NCBI GenBank assembly: GCA_900316685.1
Contig: ONDS01000001.1
Location: forward strand, 1 to 64,000
DNA length: 64,000 bases
Reading direction: 5' to 3'
Source: an uncultured Prevotellaceae bacterium
GTDB lineage: Bacteria > Bacteroidota > Bacteroidia > Bacteroidales > Bacteroidaceae
This document shows positions 9,287 through 17,670 of this stretch, piece by piece. Position numbers and translations under genes: made by a program. Positions within the stretch are counted from its first letter, which is position 1. Each line of letters starts with the position of its first letter. The notes beneath the pieces were generated by a model that was not told the origin of the DNA, did no database searches, and saw nothing but the letters and a program-made list of their open reading frames with translations.

Positions 9287-10422
9287 CATATCACCATCGA
9301 ATCCTCCTTGTTGTATTGCCGTTATGGATGGCCGTCACATCGTTTGCCAACCAAGCCGACACCATCCCCATCACTTTCTCGAACGGGCGCATTCTCCTGC
9401 CTGTCGAGGTTGACGGCAGAGAGCACCGTTTTGTTTTTGACACGGGATGCAGTTGCGGCTTGCTCTTCACCGACAAAGCCGTCAGTTTGAAGAAGGGCGG
9501 CCTGTTCTCCTTCGCTTTCGTGAGCGATGCCGCCGGTCATGTGAAACTGACCCGCAAGAAACGTCTCCCAAATCTTCGTATCGGCACGCTGAGGGTCAAG
9601 AGGTACCCTGTCATTATCAGTCCCCCCAACAGCATGATGCGCCAGGAGTACGACTGCCAAAATATCGTAGGTTGCATCGGCGGCGACCTGTTCGACAAGA
9701 AACGCATGGTGAAGATCGATGTGCGCCGCGGCGAAATGGTGGTCAGCGACGACCCTACGCTCTTCGCCGGGGAGAGCGGTTTCCGCATTCCTTTTGAGAC
9801 GGAGATGCATGTGCCTTATGTCATGGTGAAGACGCGTGCCGACAAAGAGCGCCGTTATATGTTCGATACCGGTTTCCCGGGCATCATCACCGTTCGCGCC
9901 AAGGATCTGCTTTCCATCGACACCCTCGACACCGCCCTGGGAGCCACCAATGCCGGCATCTACGGGCAGACCCATTCGCAGTCGATAGCCAAGATCCACC
10001 TCGACAGCATCAGTATCGGCGGTTGCGTGTTTCGCGACATCACCACCAACGTACAATCGTCGAACAGTTCAAGCATCGGTTCCCTTTTCCTGAAATATGG
10101 CACAATGGTCATCGACTACATCCATCACGAGATCATCTACCAGCCCTATGAATACGACCGTGGCATCACCATCGGCAACCAATACCACAACGTGGTATTG
10201 ATGTTCGATGGCAGTCATTACAAGGTTACCTTGGTATGGGAAGATACCGATGCCTGGCGTCGTGGCATACGCGTTGGAGACCGTCTGACACATATCGACG
10301 GCATTAACATAGAAGACAATCCCTGTGCCTACATGAACCTCGACATGAGCCAAGAGCATACGCTCACGCTGGTGTCGGAAAGCGGTGAGGAGAAGGAATT
10401 GTATATCAAGAAGAGGATGTGA
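9283..10422 (+). CDS. Exported retropepsin-like aspartyl protease with PDZ-like end
   Basis: A 379-residue protein with a signal peptide, two aspartyl protease half-sites (each FDTG: one in RFVFDTGCS, one in YMFDTGFPG) and a C-terminal PDZ-like segment (WRRGIRVGDRLTHIDG). Two DTG motifs in one chain suggest a self-contained active site instead of the homodimer of viral enzymes. The start ATG overlaps the permease stop by the four bases ATGA; a longer frame open upstream lies inside the permease gene and was not used. The coupling suggests work on the exported substrate or pump parts, but that is inference. Confidence 0.85.
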   Translation: MTYHHRILLVVLPLWMAVTSFANQADTIPITFSNGRILLPVEVDGREHRFVFDTGCSCGLLFTDKAVSLKKGGLFSFAFVSDAAGHVKLTRKKRLPNLRIGTLRVKRYPVIISPPNSMMRQEYDCQNIVGCIGGDLFDKKRMVKIDVRRGEMVVSDDPTLFAGESGFRIPFETEMHVPYVMVKTRADKERRYMFDTGFPGIITVRAKDLLSIDTLDTALGATNAGIYGQTHSQSIAKIHLDSISIGGCVFRDITTNVQSSNSSSIGSLFLKYGTMVIDYIHHEIIYQPYEYDRGITIGNQYHNVVLMFDGSHYKVTLVWEDTDAWRRGIRVGDRLTHIDGINIEDNPCAYMNLDMSQEHTLTLVSESGEEKELYIKKRM

Positions 10423-10437
10423 ATGCGGGGTTAGAAA

Positions 10438-10580
10438 GAGGTTGGGACATTGTTTGACAAACCACCCCTGCCCCTCCTTTGGAAAAGGAGGGGAGATGTT
10501 AGCATACTTTGAAATATTGACCTCCCCTAACCTCTCATGTAGGAGGGGGACTGGTTACCTTGGGAAAGGAGGGGAAAAAG
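10438..10580 (+). repeat. Dispersed palindromic element, copy 1, with attached second motif
   Basis: 10438-10495 is a full copy of the roughly 58-bp element that starts GAGGTTGGGACATTG and ends in the palindrome CCCCTCCTTTGG / AAAAGGAGGGG. After it, 10520-10562 carries a second motif (CCCTAACCTCT..TGTAGGAGG..GACTGGTTACCTT) found again at 20919-20961. The block fills the space between two convergent genes and its palindrome may act as a terminator. Confidence 0.7.
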
Positions 10581-10591
10581 TTAGGTTGCTA

Positions 10592-11683
10592 TTACTTCGC
10601 TTCCACTCTTTTTGTTGGAGCCTGTTCGCGGTTACGCCGATTGACGGTAGTGACCACGGCCTGCGCGAAATTGATGAACGCCAGACCCGAAGCGTTTTCC
10701 GAATCGAGTGCCGCCGGCACACCCTCATCCCCCTTCTCACGTATCGACTGCACCAATGGAATCTGCGCCAGCAGAGGCACATTCTTCTCCTCTGCCAATC
10801 GCTTACCACCCTCTTTTCCGAAGATATAATAACGGTTGTTGGGCAATTCAGCAGGTGTAAACCAAGCCATGTTCTCCACCAGTCCGAGAATAGGCACATT
10901 CACCTTATCATTCTGATACATGTCGATGCCCTTTCGCGCGTCCGCCAATGCCACTTCCTGCGGTGTGGTCACTATAACCGCCCCTGTGATGGCCAATGTC
11001 TGCAGCAAGGTGAGATGGATATCACTCGTGCCCGGCGGAGTGTCGAGGATAAGATAATCGAGCGCCCCCCAGTCGGCATCGCCTATTAGTTGCTTGAGCG
11101 CGTTGGATGCCATTCCCCCGCGCCATAAAGTAGCCGTATCGGGATTGACAAAGAAACCTATGCTCAGCAGTTTCACCCCATATTGCTCGATGGGTTCGAT
11201 GAGGTCGCGTTCGCCCACCCTCACCGCATAGGGCCGTGCATCCTCCACATGGAACATCTTAGGCATAGACGGTCCGAAGATGTCGGCGTCGAGCAGTCCC
11301 ACCTTATATCCTAATCGCGCCAAGGCTATGGCCAGGTTTGCCGCCACGGTACTTTTTCCCACTCCACCTTTTCCGCTACTCACCGCCACGATGTTTTTCA
11401 CCTCAGGCAGCAACTTGTCCGGTTCGGGTCTTGCAGCCGACTTATATTCCGGTGTGACGACCACCTCCACCTCTTTTCCTACATGGAAATGAATGGCTGC
11501 CTCGGCCGCCTTCAATGTTGATTTGAGGAAGGGATCTGTATCGCGGGGGAAGATGATAGAAAAGGACACCTTATTGCCGTCGATACGTATATTGTCGGCC
11601 ACCATCTCACTCTCCACGAGATTTTTTTTCGTTCCGGCATAAGTGACTGTAGCCAGCGCGTCGATGATTTGTTTGGGATACAT
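10592..11683 (-). CDS. Mrp/ApbC-type iron-sulfur carrier P-loop ATPase
   Basis: Mrp proteins bind and transfer Fe-S clusters to apoproteins. The 363-residue protein has an N-terminal MIP18/DUF59-like domain (about 5-90) and a P-loop domain with the deviant Walker A motif GKGGVGKST near residues 104-112. The C-terminal region that in many homologues holds a CXXC cluster-binding pair (CPHC) here reads WFTPAELPNN, with no cysteines. The same replacement is, as far as I recall, common in Bacteroidetes members. The gene is alone between convergent and repeat-rich spacers, and a low-complexity A/T stretch with 7-8-base periodicity precedes its start. Confidence 0.9.
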   Translation of the reverse strand: MYPKQIIDALATVTYAGTKKNLVESEMVADNIRIDGNKVSFSIIFPRDTDPFLKSTLKAAEAAIHFHVGKEVEVVVTPEYKSAARPEPDKLLPEVKNIVAVSSGKGGVGKSTVAANLAIALARLGYKVGLLDADIFGPSMPKMFHVEDARPYAVRVGERDLIEPIEQYGVKLLSIGFFVNPDTATLWRGGMASNALKQLIGDADWGALDYLILDTPPGTSDIHLTLLQTLAITGAVIVTTPQEVALADARKGIDMYQNDKVNVPILGLVENMAWFTPAELPNNRYYIFGKEGGKRLAEEKNVPLLAQIPLVQSIREKGDEGVPAALDSENASGLAFINFAQAVVTTVNRRNREQAPTKRVEAK

Positions 11684-11744
11684 GTGAAGATTAAAATATT
11701 AAATGATTGAAATATTAATGATTAAATATTTAAAATATTGAGCG

Positions 11745-14700
11745 TCAGTTGAATATGTAGCGCAGCGTGAACATCACCTGATAGGTCGAACTGAGGGTTT
11801 GGAAATTTTGGAACGTCTTGGTGTGACGTTCCCCATTGGCCAAGTTGTAAGTGTATTTCCCATCGCTGGAATAAGAGAGCAGAGCGTCGTGAGTCACCTG
11901 TTTGAACACTCCCCAGTCCTTGCACAACAGGTTGGGCAAGTTGATGATGTCGACCCCCAGTTGCAACGTGTTCTTGGTCTTTCCGACAGCAAGATAGAAC
12001 TCCTGCATGAACTTGAAGTCGAGTTGGTGGTGCCACGGCATCTTCGCCCCGCCCCTCTCGGCATACATACCCTTTCGGTTTTTCAAGTAATCATCCTGCT
12101 GTATAAATGTCCAGAAGTCGTCGCGTTGCATCTGCGCCGTATACACCTGTCCGTCGACGGTGCCATTGTCTTTGAAATCCCAATTCTCAAGTTCCTCCCT
12201 CGATGCCGGCACATAGATAAGGTTACCCGGAGCCGAGGGGTCGCCCACTACGTTGGAACTGAATATATAGGAATAGCGGCTGAAGGAATAGTTGCCTAAG
12301 AAGCCGTATTGATAGCCATCATAGAGCAAGCTGAATGTAGACGAGGCGTTTTTGCCCTCGTTGAGTTTATAATTCAAGGCCAGGAGCAATCGTCCGGGAG
12401 CGACGAATGTAGCATATCCTCTTTCATTCTCATTCACCCCATTGACCGAATAGCGGTAAACGCCATACGAGGCCGACACTTGGTTGCCAATCCCCTCAGT
12501 ATAGGTTTTCGCCTTCGACAAGGTGTAAGAAGCGGTGAGGTCGAGTCCGAAGTCGAAAGCCTTATGCAGCTGGAATGTCAGCGACATGTAGTAAGCTTTG
12601 GCACCGGCGTTTTCCAAGACATACGCTCCCAGCCCTGGCGAGGTGAATTGCAAATCGGGATAATCCGCTTGGCTGCGGTATGTGCTCATCTTATGACGTA
12701 TGTCGCCATGTCCCAGGTCTATGGTCGACGAGCCATCCCAATACACATTACCGTTGGTCACCACCACAGGGTTGAGGTCGCGGTTCATCACACCTTCAAC
12801 GGTGAAGTCGATATCTCCCGGCAGTTTGGCATCGAAAGCCAGCGATGCCTTCCACGACATCGGCCTCTGCAAGTCATCCGCCAAAATGGTAGGTTCTGCG
12901 GGCACCTTTATCTCGCTTGTCGCCCCTATTTGCTGTAGCATTTCGTCTTGGTTGGTGGTGAGCGAGGGCATTGTCTTTCCATTGGCTTGTGTGGCTATAT
13001 AGGTGGTTTGTCCCATGCCCGAGTTTCCCACCGCCGAGAGGAGCCACACAAAGGGTATGCGGCCCACGAAGAGTCCCGTACCACCTCGCAGTATATACTT
13101 GCGTTGTCCCGTGATATCCCAGTTGAAACCCAGACGCGGTGAGAGACTCACACTATTGCCTGGTAAATTGTCAGTGCGGAAATGCCTTCCTCCGAAATCT
13201 ATACTGTAGAAACCAGGGTTGAAATTGTTGTCGAGCGAAGGATAAGACGGCCATTCCATGCGCAGTCCAGCCGACAGGCGCAGGTTGTCGTTGAGCGTCA
13301 AGTTGTCTTGCAGATACAGCGACCACTGGTTGGTAGACATCGTCTGTTTGAAAATCGAGTGGTCGGTCCCATTGCCGTAGGTGATGGCGAAAAAGCGTGG
13401 TTTGGCGTTGAACACCGAAGCCCATTCCCCGTTGCTCACCTGCTGTTGCGAGGCCTCGAACACGTAGTATCCAGCCGCTGTCGGCGCATATTGGTTTACT
13501 GCATAGTTATGCTCATATTGTATGCCCGCGAAGAGATTGTGTTTGCCTAAATGTAAGTTCACCTCGTCGGTGATGACCGTTGTTTTTGTCTGTGTGAGGT
13601 TGCCGTAGGTGAATATGTCGCCGGTCTGCGCCCATGCCGGGAAGTGACCCTGTCCGTCGTCCATCACCACCTCGACCACCGGCACCGACATTCCGAACTC
13701 ATTCGAACGCGGTTGGTCCTGGAAGGAATAAGTGGCTCGGAGCGTGTTATGCACCTTGCCCAATTGGCTGTTCAGTTCCGCCGCCAACGAAGTGAAGCGA
13801 TACTCCGAGAAAAAGCGGCTCGACAAGGAATTCATACAATAATACGACCCCGTGCCGTAAGCGTTCTGGTTACCCCCGTAAATGGCCGTAGCCTGGTTGC
13901 TACCCATCGATCGCGAAGAATTGGTACTATTTGATACCTTGCGGTTGGAATTGTTGAAGCGGACATTGAATTTATGATTGGCATTTATGTTCCAGTCTAT
14001 GCGCGCCAAGATACGGTATGTCGGTGATTTAGCGTTGAAGCCCTGCCATGCTCCTGTATTGATGCCGTAGTTAGCCAGCAGATAATCGGACAGACTTTGC
14101 AATTCCGAAAGTTGCGGACGGTGGTTGGTCGTGCTGTAGGGAGTAGACCCGTTGCCCGCCCTGTCGAGCGGTCCCGCCGCCACATTATCCTCTATCTCTC
14201 CATTGATGAAGAAGAAGAGTTTGTCTTTGATGATAGGCCCGCCGAATGTCAGTCCATAAGTATTGGTGTGTCCATCACCCAATTTGAGATCCACATCGCC
14301 CACCTTTTTCCCTTTGAGCGCATTGCTTGTGAGGTAAGAGTACAGCGACCCTTTGAACTCGTTGGTACCACTTTTGGTCACCGCATTGACCCCGCCGCCC
14401 GTAAATCCGCTTTGGCGTACATCGTAAGGAGTGATGGAGACGGTCATCTGTTCGATAGCATCGAGGGAGATGGGCGTGCCCCCTCCCGGCATCAATGTCG
14501 TACCCAATCCGAAAGCATCGTTGAACGACGCGCCGTCGATAGTGACCGACGACTGCCGGTAGTTGCCTCCACCTATGGAGAGCCCCGACGCCGCACTGCT
14601 TTGCGGTGTTATCCTGATGAGGTCGGCCACCGACCGGCCTATGGAGGGCATCACCGACATGCGCTGTGCGTCGATTGAGGTGACGGTGCCCGAACGGTCA

Positions 14701-15098
14701 GCCCTCAAGGTCTTATTGTCGTGGGCCACCACCAGCACCTCGGCGAGCGTGGCATCCTCCTCATCGAGTTCGGTATCGATGATGATTGTCTGTCCCAAGG
14801 GCAGCTGTATGTCCTGAACACATTTCGTTTGGTATCCTATATAGGAAAAGGTCAGTTCGTAGGGTCCTCCCGCCCTCAATCCCGAAAGGGAATAGGAGCC
14901 ATCGAAATTGGTGATGCCCTGATATTGTGAGCCCGAAGGCCGGTGCTTGGCAGTTACCGTAACACCTATGGCTTCCTCGCCGGTATTGGAAAACACCACC
15001 CTACCTCCAAGTGCAGATGTGGTGACCTGTGCCGAGATAACCATGGCCGCCATTATCATGAGCGAGCACGCGAAAGATCTTTTCAACAATATATCCAT
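11745..15098 (-). CDS. TonB-dependent outer membrane receptor (Oar-like)
   Basis: Large outer membrane beta-barrel of 1117 residues. A signal peptide (1-23) is followed by a carboxypeptidase regulatory-like domain (about 25-110), a TonB plug (about 125-240) and a barrel ending in the aromatic motif YIFN. The plug includes an SSVTIDGASFNDAFG segment typical of the CarboxypepD_reg/Oar subgroup. There is no SusD partner next to it, so it is not a classical SusCD pair. It is divergent from a GH53-GH3 operon, so import of the sugars released there is a possibility. Confidence 0.9.
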   Translation of the reverse strand: MDILLKRSFACSLMIMAAMVISAQVTTSALGGRVVFSNTGEEAIGVTVTAKHRPSGSQYQGITNFDGSYSLSGLRAGGPYELTFSYIGYQTKCVQDIQLPLGQTIIIDTELDEEDATLAEVLVVAHDNKTLRADRSGTVTSIDAQRMSVMPSIGRSVADLIRITPQSSAASGLSIGGGNYRQSSVTIDGASFNDAFGLGTTLMPGGGTPISLDAIEQMTVSITPYDVRQSGFTGGGVNAVTKSGTNEFKGSLYSYLTSNALKGKKVGDVDLKLGDGHTNTYGLTFGGPIIKDKLFFFINGEIEDNVAAGPLDRAGNGSTPYSTTNHRPQLSELQSLSDYLLANYGINTGAWQGFNAKSPTYRILARIDWNINANHKFNVRFNNSNRKVSNSTNSSRSMGSNQATAIYGGNQNAYGTGSYYCMNSLSSRFFSEYRFTSLAAELNSQLGKVHNTLRATYSFQDQPRSNEFGMSVPVVEVVMDDGQGHFPAWAQTGDIFTYGNLTQTKTTVITDEVNLHLGKHNLFAGIQYEHNYAVNQYAPTAAGYYVFEASQQQVSNGEWASVFNAKPRFFAITYGNGTDHSIFKQTMSTNQWSLYLQDNLTLNDNLRLSAGLRMEWPSYPSLDNNFNPGFYSIDFGGRHFRTDNLPGNSVSLSPRLGFNWDITGQRKYILRGGTGLFVGRIPFVWLLSAVGNSGMGQTTYIATQANGKTMPSLTTNQDEMLQQIGATSEIKVPAEPTILADDLQRPMSWKASLAFDAKLPGDIDFTVEGVMNRDLNPVVVTNGNVYWDGSSTIDLGHGDIRHKMSTYRSQADYPDLQFTSPGLGAYVLENAGAKAYYMSLTFQLHKAFDFGLDLTASYTLSKAKTYTEGIGNQVSASYGVYRYSVNGVNENERGYATFVAPGRLLLALNYKLNEGKNASSTFSLLYDGYQYGFLGNYSFSRYSYIFSSNVVGDPSAPGNLIYVPASREELENWDFKDNGTVDGQVYTAQMQRDDFWTFIQQDDYLKNRKGMYAERGGAKMPWHHQLDFKFMQEFYLAVGKTKNTLQLGVDIINLPNLLCKDWGVFKQVTHDALLSYSSDGKYTYNLANGERHTKTFQNFQTLSSTYQVMFTLRYIFN

Positions 15099-15126
15099 GA
15101 TAAATAAACATCAATGTCAGAGAGGG

Positions 15127-15134
15127 CAAAATTA
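15127..15134 (-). promoter_or_regulatory. -7 box of the TonB receptor gene
   Basis: On the minus strand this reads TAATTTTG, which fits TAnnTTTG, 29 bases before the receptor start. No clear -33 box was found upstream. Confidence 0.5.
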
Positions 15135-15172
15135 GTAATAATAAATGAGATTACCATTTATTTATCCTTTTT

Positions 15173-15203
15173 TTTGAGAAATCGGAAATAAGTAGTATTT
15201 TTG
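15173..15203 (+). promoter_or_regulatory. Promoter of the glycan-degradation operon
   Basis: TTTG at 15173-15176, a 19-base spacer and TATTTTTG at 15196-15203 match the Bacteroidetes consensus. The GH53 start lies 42 bases downstream, after a short heptamer-like stretch (CATCAAC, ACTCAAC, CTTAAAC). Confidence 0.75.
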
Positions 15204-15244
15204 CAAAAGCATTCAACCATCAACACTCAACCTTAAACCAATTC

Positions 15245-16258
15245 ATGAGGAGAACGATATTCATGCTTGCAGTTGCGCTGATGGCGTTGTCCATCGACTG
15301 TCAAGCGCAGGATGAACCATTTTGGTTAGGTGCCGACATCAGTGGCACCACCGCGTTGGAATCCAGGGGTGTTCAGTTGTACAACGCCCAGGGAGAGCCC
15401 CGAGAGAACACCGCCCTGATGAAAGAACTAGGTATGAACGCAATTCGTCTGCGTGTCTGGGTGGATCCTCCTGGTGGGTTCTCATCTAAAGAAGACATGC
15501 TTGTGCTGGCCAAGCGCGCCCAGGCCTTGGGCATGCCCGTGATGGTCGATTTCCACTATAGCGACTCCTGGGCCGACCCCGCCAAGCAGACCATCCCCCG
15601 AGCTTGGCAAGGCATGAACCTACGCCAGATGTGCAAGGCCCTGGCCCGTCACACGCTCGAGACCCTCCGGCTGCTGAAGAAGAACCATATCGATGTACGG
15701 TGGGTACAGATAGGCAATGAGACCACAGGTGGCATGTTATGGGAGATGGGGCGCGCGTGGCCCGACATGACCAACTACGCCCTGCTGAACAACAGCGGCT
15801 ACGACGCCGTGAAAAAAGTCTACCCCCACGCCCAATGCATCGTGCATCTGGATTGTGGTGCCGTACTCTCCCGCTTCCGCGATTTTTTCAACGCCCTGCG
15901 CGATAAAGGCGGCAAATGGGACATCATCGGCATGAGCGTCTATCCTTATTGGGATTTAAAAGACCACCACGTGCATGTCGAGCGTGAAACTCTCGAAAAC
16001 GCTCCGAGAAACGCCTACTACTTAGCCATGGAGTTCGGCACCGACGTGATGGTAGTGGAGACCGGCTACGAGAGCAGTCGTCCGGAAGAAGGAAAGGCCT
16101 TTCTTACCGAACTGATAAGAAAGTTGCGCAACGAAACCGAGGGGCATTGTCTTGGAGTTTTCTACTGGGCACCCGAGGCCGAAGAGCCCTATCCCCTGGG
16201 AGCCTTCAAGAACCATCGTCCCACGGTGATCATGGATGCCTTTTCGAGTGATGAGTGA
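15245..16258 (+). CDS. GH53 endo-beta-1,4-galactanase
   Basis: Exported enzyme expected to cut beta-1,4-galactan side chains of arabinogalactan or pectin. The 337-residue protein has a signal peptide (1-21) and a GH53 TIM barrel. The acid/base Glu159 lies in QIGNET and the nucleophile Glu272 in VVETGYE; HYSDSWADP near 104-112 is another family landmark. Its last four codons and stop are part of a heptamer repeat array. The esterase, GH3 and dipeptidase genes follow on the same strand, and a TonB receptor is divergent. Confidence 0.93.
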   Translation: MRRTIFMLAVALMALSIDCQAQDEPFWLGADISGTTALESRGVQLYNAQGEPRENTALMKELGMNAIRLRVWVDPPGGFSSKEDMLVLAKRAQALGMPVMVDFHYSDSWADPAKQTIPRAWQGMNLRQMCKALARHTLETLRLLKKNHIDVRWVQIGNETTGGMLWEMGRAWPDMTNYALLNNSGYDAVKKVYPHAQCIVHLDCGAVLSRFRDFFNALRDKGGKWDIIGMSVYPYWDLKDHHVHVERETLENAPRNAYYLAMEFGTDVMVVETGYESSRPEEGKAFLTELIRKLRNETEGHCLGVFYWAPEAEEPYPLGAFKNHRPTVIMDAFSSDE

Positions 16259-16352
16259 CGAGTGATGAGTGATGAGTGACGAGTGATGAGTGACGAGTGA
16301 CGAGTGATGAGTGACGAGTGATGAGTGGCGAGTGATGAGTGACGAGTGACGA
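16245..16352. repeat. Long heptamer array at the end of the GH53 gene
   Basis: About fifteen units of (C/T)GAGTGA run from 16245 to 16352. The array begins within the GH53 coding sequence, encodes its C-terminal SSDE and stop, and fills the whole gap to the esterase gene. Because the unit is seven bases, a change in copy number would move the downstream frame, but every frame soon meets a TGA within the array. Confidence 0.85.
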
Positions 16353-16365
16353 ATAACAAGCGATT

Positions 16366-17670
16366 ATGAAAAAAATACTATTTACCATTTGCCTTTTGAC
16401 GGCCATCATATCCGGCCGTGCCGAGAACTACCCCTACAGAAGTGATGCGCTTTGGGTGACGGTACCCAATCATGCCGACTGGCTTTACCAGACCGGCGAA
16501 GACGCCATCATCGAAGTGCAGTTCTATAAATACGGTATACCACGCGACGGCGTAGTCAACTACTCCGTGGGCACCGACCTACTTGAGAGCGACCACCAGG
16601 GAATGGCATCCCTGAAGAACGGGCGAGCCAGCATCAACATCGGAACGATGAAGACCCCTGGATTCCGCGACCTGCGCCTACAGATAGAAGTGGACAACCA
16701 ACGATACACCCACCATGTGAAAGTAGGATTCTCGCCCGAGAAGATACAGCCCTTCACCCAAGAGCCCGCCGACTTCCTCGGTTATTGGCGGCAGGCCATG
16801 GAGAAAGACAAGAAATTCCCGTTGAAATACACCAAGGAGTTCATCCCCGAGATGTCCGACGGCACCACCGACTGTTGGCTCATCCATCTTGAACTGAACG
16901 CCCAGGGCCAGTCGCTCTACGGTTATCTGCTGATGCCCAAGGATGCCCAGCGAGGCAGTTGTCCCGTAGTACTTACGCCACCCGGAGCTGGAGTGAAGAC
17001 CATCAAGGAAGTAACCTCACGCCCCTATTATCAAGAGAATGGTATGATACGTTTCGTGACCGAGATCCATGGTCTCGACCCCCGTATGCCCGAGAGTTAT
17101 TTCGAGGAGATGCGCCGCGCCTTCGAAAGCAAGGACCATGGTTATCTGACCCGAGGATTAGACGATCGCGACCGTTATTACATGCGCCATGTTTATTTAG
17201 GGTTAGTCCGTTGCATCGACTTTCTCACCTCGTTGCCCGAATGGGATGGCAGCAATGTGATCACTATGGGAGGCAGTCAAGGTGGCGCCCTGTCGATTGT
17301 AGCCGCCGCCCTTGACCACCGCGTCACCCAATGCGTGGCCAACCATCCCGCCCTGAGCGACATGGGAGCAGGCAGCACAGGTCAGACCAGCGGCTATCCC
17401 CACTTCCGCGCTGACCGTGGTCAGTACACAGAGGCCACATTGCGCACCATGTCGTATTACGACGTGGTGAACTTCGCTCGGCATATAAGCTGTCCCACAT
17501 ACTTGACCTGGGGATTCAACGACAACACCTGTCCCCCCACCACCAGCTATGCCGTATGGAACGTGCTTCAGTGCCGTAAGACCTCACTTATCACCCCCAT
17601 CAACGAGCATTGGACCTCCGACGCCACCAACCGGGCACAGATGGAATGGATTAAGGGAAATTTGAAATGA
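16366..17670 (+). CDS. Acetylxylan esterase-like hydrolase (CE7/AXE1)
   Basis: Alpha/beta hydrolase that should remove acetyl groups from plant glycans. The 434-residue protein has a signal peptide (1-19), an N-terminal beta-rich domain (about 25-125) and a hydrolase domain. The nucleophile Ser304 is in GGSQGG, Asp386 in GFNDNTCPP and His415 in NEHWT, a complete triad. The stop overlaps the GH3 start in an ATGA arrangement. With GH53 and GH3 it forms a small degradation set for acetylated galactan or hemicellulose; the precise substrate is inferred. Confidence 0.88.
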   Translation: MKKILFTICLLTAIISGRAENYPYRSDALWVTVPNHADWLYQTGEDAIIEVQFYKYGIPRDGVVNYSVGTDLLESDHQGMASLKNGRASINIGTMKTPGFRDLRLQIEVDNQRYTHHVKVGFSPEKIQPFTQEPADFLGYWRQAMEKDKKFPLKYTKEFIPEMSDGTTDCWLIHLELNAQGQSLYGYLLMPKDAQRGSCPVVLTPPGAGVKTIKEVTSRPYYQENGMIRFVTEIHGLDPRMPESYFEEMRRAFESKDHGYLTRGLDDRDRYYMRHVYLGLVRCIDFLTSLPEWDGSNVITMGGSQGGALSIVAAALDHRVTQCVANHPALSDMGAGSTGQTSGYPHFRADRGQYTEATLRTMSYYDVVNFARHISCPTYLTWGFNDNTCPPTTSYAVWNVLQCRKTSLITPINEHWTSDATNRAQMEWIKGNLK

